From NCBI GenBank assembly GCA_030428695.1, contig JAUIEM010000189.1:1-18487 (forward strand): a DNA stretch of 18,487 bases, given 5' to 3'. The translations under genes were made by a program, and so were the position numbers. The notes beneath the pieces were generated by a model. The model had not been told where the DNA came from. It did no database searches and worked only from the letters and a program-made list of their open reading frames with translations. How positions within the stretch are numbered: the first letter of the stretch is position 1; each line of letters opens with the position of its first letter. Positions 7,474 to 15,133 of this stretch are shown here, one piece after another. This stretch comes from a bacterium. Lineage in GTDB: Bacteria > Planctomycetota > J058 > JAJDCP01.

Positions 7474-8451
7474 ATGGAGCTGTTGATCATCGGCGGGACC
7501 CGCTTCCTCGGACGCGCGCTGAGCGCCCTGGCCCTGGAGCGCGGCCACGCGCTGACGCTGTTCCACCGCGGCCAGACGGCGCCAGAGCTGTTTCCCATGG
7601 CGCGCCACATCCTCGGCGACCGGCGCAGCGAGCTCGCGCGGCTGGAGGGCTCCTGGCAGGCGGTGATCGACACCTGCGGCTACGTCCCGCGCCAGGTGCG
7701 CAAGAGCGCCCGGTGGCTGCGCGGGCGCTGCGCTTCCTACTGCTTCATCTCGAGCATCTCGGTGTACCGCGACCAGGACCGCCCGGGCCTCGCCGAGGAT
7801 GCGCCTGTCGCGACCTGGGAGGAGGCCTGGGAAGTCGACGAGCTGGCGCTCGAGCGCTACGGAGCGCTCAAGGCCGCCTGCGAGCAGGCGGTCACGGAGG
7901 CGTGGGGAGACCAGGGGCTGCTCATCCGTCCCGGGCTGATCGTCGGACCCCACGACCCGACCGACCGCTTCACCTGGTGGCCGCGGCGCTTCGCCCGCGG
8001 CGGGCGGGTGCCGGTGCCGGAGCCGCGGACGGCGCCCCTGCAGTGGATCGACGTGCGCGACCTCGCCGCCTTCATCCTCGACCGGGTCGAGTCCGGCCAG
8101 GGCGGCAGCTTCAACGCCACCGGTCCCCTCGAGCCCTGCAGCGCGGAGCGCTTCCTCGCCGGCTGCGCGGACGGGGCCGGAGCGGCCGCGCCGGTGTGGG
8201 TGCCGCGCAGCTTCCTCGCCGCGCACGACGTGCAGCTGTGGCGTGACCTGCCGGTGTTCGCGCCCGACGAAGCGGCCGGCCTCGGCGCCGTCGACATCGG
8301 CCGGGCGGCCGCCGCCGGGCTGAAGACGCGGCCCCTGGCCGAGACCGTGCGCGCCACCCTCGACTGGGACCGCGCCCGGGGCCTCCCCGCCTTGCGCGGG
8401 GGCCTCGAGGCAGCGCGGGAGGAGGAGCTGCTCGCGTTGTGGGCGGGGTGA
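7474..8451 (+). CDS. NAD-dependent epimerase/dehydratase-like protein (extended SDR)
   Basis: 325 residues. The N-terminus is a Rossmann fold with the glycine motif IIGGTRFLG (5-13). The catalytic region shows SSIS (93-96) and the Y-x3-K pair Y129 and K133, followed by LLIRPGLIVGPHD, typical of extended short-chain dehydrogenases that act on nucleotide sugars or related substrates. A W-x-DVRDLAAFI segment matches the usual substrate-domain entry. The true substrate cannot be read from sequence; atypical members of this group also act as cofactor-binding proteins. The ATG at 7474 follows TGGAGGA at a good distance, while longer in-frame starts upstream lack a site and encode non-protein-like sequence. 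It is transcribed away from the kinase and is followed by repeat copy B. Confidence 0.87.
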   Translation: MELLIIGGTRFLGRALSALALERGHALTLFHRGQTAPELFPMARHILGDRRSELARLEGSWQAVIDTCGYVPRQVRKSARWLRGRCASYCFISSISVYRDQDRPGLAEDAPVATWEEAWEVDELALERYGALKAACEQAVTEAWGDQGLLIRPGLIVGPHDPTDRFTWWPRRFARGGRVPVPEPRTAPLQWIDVRDLAAFILDRVESGQGGSFNATGPLEPCSAERFLAGCADGAGAAAPVWVPRSFLAAHDVQLWRDLPVFAPDEAAGLGAVDIGRAAAAGLKTRPLAETVRATLDWDRARGLPALRGGLEAAREEELLALWAG

Positions 8452-8532
8452 TCGACGGTGGGGAGGTGCACAGGTGGGCAGCATCACTCAACGGAAGTTC
8501 TGTCCCGCGGAGCAAGGTCGGCTCCCAACCGC

Positions 8533-8796
8533 ACGACGGGAGGAGGTAAAGAGACTGTCTCACGGAACCCGGTGACGCACGCCCCAAGCCTGCGGCGGGC
8601 GGTGGTAAACCCCGCCCCTACATTGGATTCCGACGCACACCACGGGTGATCTCGGACGTGCGGCATGCGAGCCAACCCTCGCTTTGGCTGATGGTCCTAT
8701 CCGAATGTAGGGGAGGGGTTACCCCCTCCCGCGAAGCGGTAGAAGGCGTACGTGACTGGATTTGTGAGACGGCCTCGTAAACCCCTCCCCTACATG
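8533..8796. repeat. Non-coding repeat element, copy B, with nested inverted arms
   Basis: This element sits in the 421-base convergent gap 8452-8872, which has no credible gene. The 116-base core 8589-8704 matches copy A (366-481) with four differences; weaker similarity runs left to about 8533. The left arm 8593-8623 is the same as in copy A. The right side differs: an inverted arm beginning ATGTAGGGGAGGGG (8705-8739) is followed by a second arm in direct orientation (about 8773-8794, ending CTCCCCTACAT), giving a nested structure. A ten-base imperfect direct repeat, TGATCGAYGG, occurs at 8449-8458 and 8810-8819 and might be a target duplication. The flanks 8459-8532 and 8820-8872 show nothing recognisable. 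Confidence 0.8.
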
Positions 8797-8872
8797 CGCT
8801 TCCGAAGACTGATCGATGGCCCTGTGTAGGGAGCCCGACCTCCAGGCCATCCTGACCTCGGCATCCGCGACC

Positions 8873-10204
8873 TCAGTCCGCCGCGATGCAGTACAGGAAC
8901 TCCGCCCCGCGCAGGTACAGCGCGTCCCCGACCGCCACCGGCGAGGCGCTGAAGCTGTCGTCGAGGCGGTTGAGCGCGAGCGCCTCCGGAGCTTCCCCCG
9001 CGCCGATCACCGCCGTCGTCCCGTCCCGGTCGGGGATGTACACGCGCCCGGCGGCGGCGAGCGGCGAGGCGAAGATCGACCGCAGGCCATCGACCCGGAA
9101 GGCGCCTGGAGCGGGGGCGCCGGTCGCCGCGTCGAGCCGGGTGAGCACGTTCTGGAAGTGGGCGATGCTGTACAACACGCCGTCGACCAGCAGCGGCGAG
9201 GCGACGTAGGGGGCGCCGCGGCGGCGGGTCCAGGCGACGCGCTCACCGCCGGTCAGGTCGCCGCTGGCGCCGGGGAAGCGGACGGCGAGGAGGCCCGGGC
9301 TGTCGTAGGTGCTGCCGGCGATCACCAGGTCTCCGGCGACGACCGGCGTCGCGACGACGTTCTCCGCCGACAGGCCCGCGCACTCCCAGAGCAGGGCGCC
9401 GTCCTCGAGCGCGTAGGAGCGCAGGCGGCGGGCGCCGGCGACGATGACCTCGGCGCGTCCGTCCCGCTCGACGACGACCGGCGTCGACCAGGAGGAACCC
9501 CGCGGGCGCTCGGTGCGCCAGCGTTCCTCCCCGCTGTCGGCGTCGAAGGCGACCAGGAAGGACGGGCCCTCGTGGTCCCAGCACAGCACGGCGGTGTCGC
9601 CGTGCAGCGCGGGGGAGCTGCCCTCGCCGTGACCGTGCAGGCTGGACATGCGGCCGAGGTTCCGCGACCACAGCAGCTCCCCGTCGAGGTCCAGGGCGTA
9701 CAGGCCGTACGAGCCGAAGCTGACGAGCAGCCGCCGGCCGTCGGTGACCGGCGAGGCCGAGGCCAGGCTGGCCGTGACGTGGCCGCCCTCGTGGGGCACC
9801 GCGGTGTGCAGGGTCCGCTCCCAGACGATATCGCCGTCCGCGGCGTCGAGGGCGAGCAGGCGGAAGTCGATCGCGTGGGTGATCGGCATCTCGTCGTGGC
9901 CGCCCGGCGCCTCGCTGTAGCGCGGCGGACCGGCCTCGCCGACCGGCACGGCGGTCGCGACGAACACCCGCCCGCCGAGGACGACGGGCGTCGCGTGCCC
10001 GTGGCCGGGCAGAGCCGTCTTCCAGCGGATGTTCTCGGTCTCGCTCCAGCGCACCGGCGGATCGGCCCGCGGCGCCTCGCCGGTGCCGAGCGGACCGCGC
10101 CACCGCGGCCAGCCCTCGAGCAGCGCGACGGCGGCGCTGTCCTGGCCGGGGCAGGGCAGGGCGAGCGTCAGCAGGGCGAGCAGCCAGGGGATGGAAACGC
10201 GCAT
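8873..10204 (-). CDS. Exported PQQ-like beta-propeller repeat protein
   Basis: 443 residues with a signal peptide at about 1-20. The mature protein opens with WPRWRGPLGTG (32-42), a signature of PQQ-like beta-propeller proteins common in planctomycetes and verrucomicrobia. Propeller blades show the repeated L-x-A-L/F-D-x-x-x-G-x-x-x-W pattern, for example near 116-128, 168-179, 218-229 and 262-273. It should fold as an eight-bladed or similar propeller in the periplasm. Such domains occur in BamB and in quinoprotein dehydrogenases; here no dehydrogenase-specific or cytochrome c (CxxCH) motif is seen, so a structural or binding role is more likely than catalysis. LPC at 16-18 is not a proper lipobox. 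The ATG at 10204 follows GGAGGA. It lies 73 bases downstream of the ArsS gene and may be cotranscribed. Confidence 0.85.
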   Translation of the reverse strand: MRVSIPWLLALLTLALPCPGQDSAAVALLEGWPRWRGPLGTGEAPRADPPVRWSETENIRWKTALPGHGHATPVVLGGRVFVATAVPVGEAGPPRYSEAPGGHDEMPITHAIDFRLLALDAADGDIVWERTLHTAVPHEGGHVTASLASASPVTDGRRLLVSFGSYGLYALDLDGELLWSRNLGRMSSLHGHGEGSSPALHGDTAVLCWDHEGPSFLVAFDADSGEERWRTERPRGSSWSTPVVVERDGRAEVIVAGARRLRSYALEDGALLWECAGLSAENVVATPVVAGDLVIAGSTYDSPGLLAVRFPGASGDLTGGERVAWTRRRGAPYVASPLLVDGVLYSIAHFQNVLTRLDAATGAPAPGAFRVDGLRSIFASPLAAAGRVYIPDRDGTTAVIGAGEAPEALALNRLDDSFSASPVAVGDALYLRGAEFLYCIAAD

Positions 10205-10277
10205 GGCCGGTCCTCCAGGAGGCGATCGCGACGCGTTCTCGATCGCAACTTCGGTCTCGACCCCGACCCGGCCGCGC

Positions 10278-11363
10278 TCAGTCCTCCGCCAGCGCCCCGC
10301 CGCAGCCCGAGCCGGAGCCCGCCGTGCAGCCGAGGCAGTGGCGGCCGGTCACGATGGTCCGGCCCTCGAGCGCGCCCTCGTCGAAGTCGTGGATGGTCAT
10401 CCGCCCGCCCCGCGGCGCGACTTCCAGGTCGAGCATCTGGTTGAAGTCGCAGTCGAACAGCCGCCCGTCCCAGGACACCGACAACGTGTTCCGGCACATC
10501 AGCCCCGGCACGGTCGTCGGGTTGAAGCGCGCGCCGAGCTTCTCCATGTAGCCGCACAGGTTGCCGCTCTCGTCGAGCCACTCCAGGAAGCGTGCGATCG
10601 GCATGTTGTTCAGCGCGATCAGGCGGTCGAAGGAGATCCCGTGGTGCGCCGCGAGCGCGCTCTTCCATTCCTTCTCCGCCGCCCGCTGATCCCCCGCCAG
10701 GAAGGCGCCGGCCGGGTTGGTGACCAGGGTGAGCAGGCGCCGCGGATCCCCCTGGCCGTAGCCCGCCGCGTTGAGCAGGCGCAGGGCCTCGAGGGACTTC
10801 GTCCAGGTGCCGGTGCCGCGCTGGGCGTCGGTGTTCAGGGCCCGGTAGTGCGGCAGCGAGCAGGCGACCTCGACCCCGCGCGCGGCGAGCCAGCCGGGCA
10901 GATCGCGGCAGCGCGGCAACAGCAGCACCGTCAGGTTGCAGCGGTCGATCACGTGCTTGCCGCGGGCGACGCACTCCTCGACCAGGTAGCGAAAATGGGG
11001 ATTGAGCTCCGGCGCGCCGCCGGTGATGTCGACGGTGGTGACCGCGGGACAGCGGTCGATGGCGCGCAGGCAGGCGTCGACGGTCGCCCGGTCCATGTTT
11101 TCGCGGACGCGGTCGGGGCCGGCGTCGACATGGCAGTGGCGGCAGGCCATGTTGCACAGCTTGCCGATGTTGATCTGGAAGATCTCGATCGCGGCGGGGG
11201 CGAGGCTCTGCCCGCAGGTCCGCACCCGCTCGGCGAAGGAGGCGCCGGACAGGGGCAGGCCGTCGAGCAGGGCGACCTGCTCCCGGGGGGCGGCGAGCGG
11301 GGCACCGCGCCGCGCCAGGGAGGTGGTGCGCCGCGGGCCGGTCAGGGTTTCCGTGCTTTCCAC
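10278..11363 (-). CDS. arsS: ArsS-type radical SAM protein (arsenosugar biosynthesis)
   Basis: 361 residues from a GTG at 11363. The radical SAM cluster motif is C70-x3-C74-x2-C77 within KLCNMACRHCHVDAGPDR, the extended form (HCHVDAGP-x-R) characteristic of the ArsS family. Further landmarks are DITGGAPELNP (112-122), a radical SAM glycine motif, and C-terminal cysteines C290, C305, C343, C346 and C354 with HCLGCTAGSGSGC, which fit an auxiliary iron-sulfur site. ArsS transfers a 5'-deoxyadenosyl group to dimethylarsinous acid on the way to arsenosugars. The start is chosen because AGAGGAAGCT precedes the GTG and lies just after the stop of the upstream gene (eight bases apart), implying translational coupling. 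No arsenite methyltransferase (ArsM) gene is present in the window. Confidence 0.9.
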   Translation of the reverse strand: MESTETLTGPRRTTSLARRGAPLAAPREQVALLDGLPLSGASFAERVRTCGQSLAPAAIEIFQINIGKLCNMACRHCHVDAGPDRVRENMDRATVDACLRAIDRCPAVTTVDITGGAPELNPHFRYLVEECVARGKHVIDRCNLTVLLLPRCRDLPGWLAARGVEVACSLPHYRALNTDAQRGTGTWTKSLEALRLLNAAGYGQGDPRRLLTLVTNPAGAFLAGDQRAAEKEWKSALAAHHGISFDRLIALNNMPIARFLEWLDESGNLCGYMEKLGARFNPTTVPGLMCRNTLSVSWDGRLFDCDFNQMLDLEVAPRGGRMTIHDFDEGALEGRTIVTGRHCLGCTAGSGSGCGGALAED

Positions 11364-11371
11364 AGCTTCCT

Positions 11372-11701
11372 CTACATCATCTGCTGCTCGACCTTTTCGA
11401 GCATCTGCATGCCGTGCACGAGGCTCGCGCCGCCCCGGATCGCGGTGCTCACGTGCACGGCTTCGGTCATCATCTCGAGATCCGCGCCGTTTTCCAGCGC
11501 CTTGTTCGTGTAGGCGTCGATGCAGTACGGACACTGGACCGCGTGCGCGACGGCGAGCGCGATCAGGCTCTTCTCGCGCACCGACAGCGCGCCCTCGGCG
11601 AAGACCGCGCCGTAGTAGTCGAAGAAGCGGCGCGCCAGGTCGGAGTTGCCCTTCGCGATACGGCCGAAGTCGGTCAGGTGTTTCTCGCAGTAGTAGCTCA
11701 C
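11372..11701 (-). CDS. AhpD-like / carboxymuconolactone decarboxylase-family protein associated with ArsS
   Basis: 109 residues, the short single-domain size typical of this family. The redox motif C57-P-Y-C60 lies in the context LALAVAHAVQCPYCIDAYTNKAL, with H83 downstream in the next helix, as in alkylhydroperoxidase AhpD-like proteins. A small protein of this family is commonly encoded next to ArsS and annotated as an arsenosugar-biosynthesis-associated peroxidase-like protein. Both active-site positions are ordinary TGC cysteine codons here. The GTG at 11701 follows GAGGA. The gene ends eight bases before the ArsS start and forms a two-gene unit with it. A peroxidase or disulfide-reducing role is inferred from the family. 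Confidence 0.87.
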   Translation of the reverse strand: MSYYCEKHLTDFGRIAKGNSDLARRFFDYYGAVFAEGALSVREKSLIALAVAHAVQCPYCIDAYTNKALENGADLEMMTEAVHVSTAIRGGASLVHGMQMLEKVEQQMM

Positions 11702-11800
11702 GGCAGTCCTCGCAAAGCGCGCAGTCTACCAGGAACGGCCGCTCCCAACAGCCTTGACAACGGCCGGGCGGCCCGCGGCGGTTCCCCGGATCCGACGGTC

Positions 11801-11830
11801 TTGCGGCTCGGCGCGGGCTTCGGGTACCCT
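11801..11830 (+). promoter_or_regulatory. Candidate promoter for the sppA-like gene
   Basis: TTGCGG (11801-11806) and TACCCT (11825-11830) are 18 bases apart and lie about 30 bases upstream of the GTG start, inside the 159-base divergent gap between the AhpD-like and SppA genes. A TTGACA at 11753-11758 lacks a matching -10 box. The call is by position and pattern only. Confidence 0.3.
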
Positions 11831-11860
11831 GGGAGGTCTCCCGATCCCTCTGGAGCGCCT

Positions 11861-13675
11861 GTGTCCACGCGCCAGTTGCGGCAGCTCGGCCTCCTGCGGC
11901 CGGTCTTCTCCGTCTTCGGTCGCGGCCTGCGGCTGATCGGCGGGGCGGTGCGCCTGGTGGTGCGTGGGATCAAGCTCAGCGTCGCCTTCCTGGTCGCCCT
12001 GGTCCTGAACATCCTGTTCGCCCGCAGCGGCGAGCTGTTCGTCCTCGACCTGCGCCACGGGCTGCACGCCGAGCAGCCCGGCCTGGTCCAGCTCGTCTCC
12101 AAGCGGCGCGCCCTGTCGCTGTACGAGCTCCTGCGCAGCGCCGAGATCGCCAGCGCCGACCCGGCGATGCAGAAGGTGCTGGTGCTGCTCGACTTCTTCG
12201 ACGAGTCGCCCGCCAACGTCGACGCGATCGTGCGCGTGATCGAGCAGCTGCGCGCCTCCGGCCGCACGGTGTGGACCTGGGCCGCCAGCTACAGTCGCTC
12301 CTCCTACCTCGTCGCGAGCGCGGCGGACCGCGTGTACATGGCCCCGGGCGGCAGCCTCGAGCTGCGCGGCATCGCCCTCGGCGCGGTGTTCATCAAGGAC
12401 CTGCTCGACACCGTCGGCGTCGAGGCCGAGCTCGAGCACATCGGCGATTACAAGTCGATGTCCGAGACCTTCACCCGCAACAGCATCTCCGGCCCCCACA
12501 AGGAGATGCTGGAGGATCTCACCGACGGCCTGTACCGCCGCATCCTCAGCACCTTCTCCCGCAACCGCAAGCTGAGCTACGCCGCCGCCGAGGCCTGCTT
12601 CGACCACGGGCCCTTCCTCGCCTCGCAGGCGACCGCCGCGCGGCTGATCGACGGGCTGCGCTACTACGACGAGCTCGAGGAGCTGTTCGAGCAGGAGCTC
12701 GGGACGAAGCCGACCCGCGTCGGCGCCCTCGAGTACCTGCGCGCGCAGACCGCGGCGGAGTGGTTCGGGCGGGTGCGGAAGCCGCCGCCGCTGCTCGCCT
12801 TCGTGCCGCTGGAGGGCTCGATCCTCGACACCGACCCGGGGCGCGGTGAGGCGATCGTGCCCGAGCACGTCGCGCGGCTGCTCGAGCGGCTCGGCAACGA
12901 CAAGCGCGTGCGCGGGGCGGTGCTGTGGATCAACAGCCCGGGCGGCTCCGCGGCCGCGAGCGATCTGTTGTGGCGGGCGGTGAAGCAGCTCGACAAGCAC
13001 AAGCCCGTCGTGATCTCCCTCGGCCCGATCGCGGCCTCCGGGGGCTACTACCTCGCCGCCGCCGGCCGGCGCATCTTCGCCGAGCCGGGCAGCTTGACCG
13101 GCTCGATCGGGGTCGTCGCGGGGAAGGTCAACGGCAGCCGCCTGCTCGGCGAGCTCGGCGTCTACCGCGAGGAGGTCGAGCGCGGACGTTTCGCCGGCAT
13201 GTCCAGCCCCTGGCGGGCGTTCTCCGAGGCCGAGCGCGGGAAGCTGCGCGAGAGCATGGAGGCCTGCTACGAGCTGTTCCTGCAGCGCGTCGCCGAGGGC
13301 CGGCGGATGAGCCGCGACGAGGTCCACAGCATCGCCCAGGGCCGGGTCTGGACCGGGACGCGCGCCCACCAGATCGGCCTGGTCGACAGCCTGGGCGGCC
13401 CGGCCGAGGCCCTCGCTACCCTCGCCAAGCTGTGCGACTTCCCGGCCGACGGCACGACCGAGGTGTTCACCGCCCAGCCTCGCCGGCTGCCCTTCCCCGC
13501 CTCGATGCTGCTCGGCGAGCGGGCGCGGGGGCTGGCGGAGACGGTGCGGGCGCGCCTGCTCGGCCGGCCGGGACGGGCCCAGGACGCGTGGCTGCAGGCC
13601 CTGACCAGCTTCGTCGCCGAGCGGCCCAAGCCCTGGGCGCTGATGCCCTTCTGGACGGAGGTGAGCGGGTGCTGA
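11861..13675 (+). CDS. sppA: Signal peptide peptidase SppA, 67K-type
   Basis: 604 residues, close to the long (about 618-residue) E. coli-type SppA with two tandem ClpP-like domains. A basic N-terminus leads to one membrane helix at about 36-54. The first domain supplies the catalytic lysine K198 in GDYKSMSETF; the second supplies the nucleophile S393 in AASGGYYLA, next to NSPGGSAAASDLL (358-370). The Lys-to-Ser spacing of 195 is close to the 200 of E. coli (K209/S409). SppA is a membrane-bound serine protease that degrades cleaved signal peptides on the periplasmic side. The GTG at 11861 is chosen because TGGAG precedes it; the frame is open further upstream but not protein-like. The 3' end overlaps the next gene by seven bases. 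Confidence 0.92.
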   Translation: MSTRQLRQLGLLRPVFSVFGRGLRLIGGAVRLVVRGIKLSVAFLVALVLNILFARSGELFVLDLRHGLHAEQPGLVQLVSKRRALSLYELLRSAEIASADPAMQKVLVLLDFFDESPANVDAIVRVIEQLRASGRTVWTWAASYSRSSYLVASAADRVYMAPGGSLELRGIALGAVFIKDLLDTVGVEAELEHIGDYKSMSETFTRNSISGPHKEMLEDLTDGLYRRILSTFSRNRKLSYAAAEACFDHGPFLASQATAARLIDGLRYYDELEELFEQELGTKPTRVGALEYLRAQTAAEWFGRVRKPPPLLAFVPLEGSILDTDPGRGEAIVPEHVARLLERLGNDKRVRGAVLWINSPGGSAAASDLLWRAVKQLDKHKPVVISLGPIAASGGYYLAAAGRRIFAEPGSLTGSIGVVAGKVNGSRLLGELGVYREEVERGRFAGMSSPWRAFSEAERGKLRESMEACYELFLQRVAEGRRMSRDEVHSIAQGRVWTGTRAHQIGLVDSLGGPAEALATLAKLCDFPADGTTEVFTAQPRRLPFPASMLLGERARGLAETVRARLLGRPGRAQDAWLQALTSFVAERPKPWALMPFWTEVSGC

Positions 13676-15063
13676 ACGAACAGGCCCTGGGGAAGACCTT
13701 CACGTCGGCCCTCGAGATCGCCGAGGAGGTCGACGACGCCTTCCGCGAGCTGCTCGCCCAGCCGCGCAGCCCCGAAGAGCTCGCGGCCGGCGGCATCGCG
13801 GTGCCCGAGGGCGCGCGGCCGAAGGAGGCGGACGGGCAGGAGGGCGGAGAGGCTTCCGGCGCAGAGACCGCGCTGGTCGCGCCGGAGCAGGAAGAGCCCG
13901 AGGACACCCGCGAGGACGACCTGATCCTGTTGCGCGGCGAGCAGGTCCGCGAGCGCCCTCCGCAGGGTCCGCCCGCGCATCCCGCCCTCGCCCTGCGGGT
14001 CTTGAGCGGGGCGCTGCGCCGGGCGCTGCTCGACGGCGAGCTCGGCGGCGACTACTACGTCTCGGCGCCGCTCGAGGTCGAGCTCGCGTTCTTCTTCCCC
14101 ATCCCGACCAACAAGCCGATCATCTGCGCCGCCTCCTGCGTCGAGGTCGAGGAGCACGAACGCCACGGCGACGTCCTGCGCATGGAGATCAGCGGCCGCA
14201 ACCCCGGCAGCGTCAACCTCTTCGCTGGCGAGATCCTGTGGCGCCTCGGCGGGCGCGAGTGGAAGGAGAAGAAGCGCGAGAAGCGCTCGCTGCCCCACAT
14301 CACCCGTCCCGGCGGGCAGATCACCGAGCTGCCGCACATGGAGCCCTGGGACCGCGGCAAGAACGAGACCGCGGCCGAGCTCTTCCGCGAGGACGACCCG
14401 ATCTTCTTCAGCCAGCGCACCGCCAAGATGGCCGGCTTCGCCACCCGCGTGATGCCCTGGACCGCGACCGTCGCGATGTTCGTCAAGGTCGCCAGCCACC
14501 TGTTCGGCGGCCTGCACAAGCTGACCGGCCTGCGCGTCGAGTTCCTCGCCACGCCCTACTGCGTCCCCTTGATCTTCGACAAGCCGATCGCCAAGGACGC
14601 CGCGCACCAGCTCGAGGCCTTCGACTCCAAGAAGGGCCGCATCCTCGCCCGCGCCTACGTCGACCTCGGGGAGCTCGAGGACCTCCAGCAGAAGTTCACC
14701 GAGCTCGGCGCCCGCGCCTTCGACGACGAGGCCGCCCTCGAGGAGCTGGTCTGCTACATCTGCGACGGCTACCCCGAGGCCGTCGAGGCCTTCCGCGCCT
14801 GGCAGCAGAAGGTGCAGGACAAGATCATAGCGACCGTCGAGGCGGGCCAGGCCCGCGCCGAGAAGCTCCGCGCCGAGGCCGAGGAGCTGCGGCGGAAGTA
14901 CGAAGCGCAGGTCGCCCGCTGGCAGGAGGAGCATCCGGGCGAGATCCCGCCCGCGCGGCCACACATCCCCCCGCCGCAGGTGCCCGCGCCGCAGGTCATC
15001 CCGCTGCCGCCGGACATGGCGCGGTTCCTCGAGGGGGTGCCGGAGATCGAGGCGGAGGACTGA
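13669..15063 (+). CDS. Unrecognised 464-residue protein translationally coupled to SppA
   Basis: I do not recognise this family. The GTG start at 13669 overlaps the end of sppA by seven bases and follows GGAGGTGA at 13657-13664. An acidic, Pro/Glu-rich linker (about 31-85) separates a short N-terminal helix (LEIAEEVDDAFRELLA) from a conserved-looking globular part (about 105-375). That part includes a beta-rich segment (YYVSAPLEVELAFFFPIP), VNLFAGEILWRLGG and a possible hydrophobic helix near 258-280 (TRVMPWTATVAMFVKVASH). Residues about 377-422 are a likely charged coiled coil. A Pro-rich tail (427-448) and an acidic end, EIEAED, follow. There is no signal peptide, so it may be cytoplasmic or membrane-peripheral. 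Codon use matches its neighbours. The context suggests a role in membrane-protein or envelope maintenance, which is only inference. Confidence 0.82.
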   Translation: MLNEQALGKTFTSALEIAEEVDDAFRELLAQPRSPEELAAGGIAVPEGARPKEADGQEGGEASGAETALVAPEQEEPEDTREDDLILLRGEQVRERPPQGPPAHPALALRVLSGALRRALLDGELGGDYYVSAPLEVELAFFFPIPTNKPIICAASCVEVEEHERHGDVLRMEISGRNPGSVNLFAGEILWRLGGREWKEKKREKRSLPHITRPGGQITELPHMEPWDRGKNETAAELFREDDPIFFSQRTAKMAGFATRVMPWTATVAMFVKVASHLFGGLHKLTGLRVEFLATPYCVPLIFDKPIAKDAAHQLEAFDSKKGRILARAYVDLGELEDLQQKFTELGARAFDDEAALEELVCYICDGYPEAVEAFRAWQQKVQDKIIATVEAGQARAEKLRAEAEELRRKYEAQVARWQEEHPGEIPPARPHIPPPQVPAPQVIPLPPDMARFLEGVPEIEAED

Positions 15064-15105
15064 GGCTCCGTCTGGGGCTCGTCCTCCGCAACAGCGTGCA
15101 GCGGT
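15042..15105. repeat. Direct repeat R1, left border of the second kinase-methyltransferase block
   Basis: The first 23 bases (15042-15064) cover the last codons and stop of the 464-residue gene and match 17553-17575 with one difference. After about 20 diverged bases, 15086-15105 match 17595-17614 with one difference. At the right-hand copy this second block encodes the C-terminus of the methyltransferase at 17586-18251. Here it is a small non-coding remnant between the 464-residue gene and the ICMT-like gene. The rest of the gap 15064-15133 holds no gene and no clear terminator. Confidence 0.75.
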
Positions 15106-15133
15106 CGATGCGTGTCACCTGCCTGGTGGCCGG

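Noticed and set aside
10150..10204. Lipoprotein signal in the PQQ-like protein (Cys18)
   Set aside because: The residues before the cysteine are ALP, with Pro at -1, which does not fit a lipobox; an ordinary signal peptide explains the N-terminus.
8816..10444. A 542-codon open frame on the + strand
   Set aside because: It is antisense to the PQQ-like propeller gene and the end of the ArsS gene, both of which have clear motifs and ribosome binding sites.
11522..11533. Selenocysteine in the AhpD-like active site
   Set aside because: I recall that some ArsS-associated members may use selenocysteine, so I checked; both positions of the CPYC motif are TGC cysteine codons.
11726..13369. A 547-codon open frame on the - strand
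   Set aside because: It is antisense to SppA, whose catalytic Lys and Ser and membrane helix are all in place.
13267..14964. A 565-codon open frame on the - strand
   Set aside because: It is antisense to the 464-residue gene. That gene is preferred because of its coupled start, ribosome binding site and more protein-like, mixed composition.
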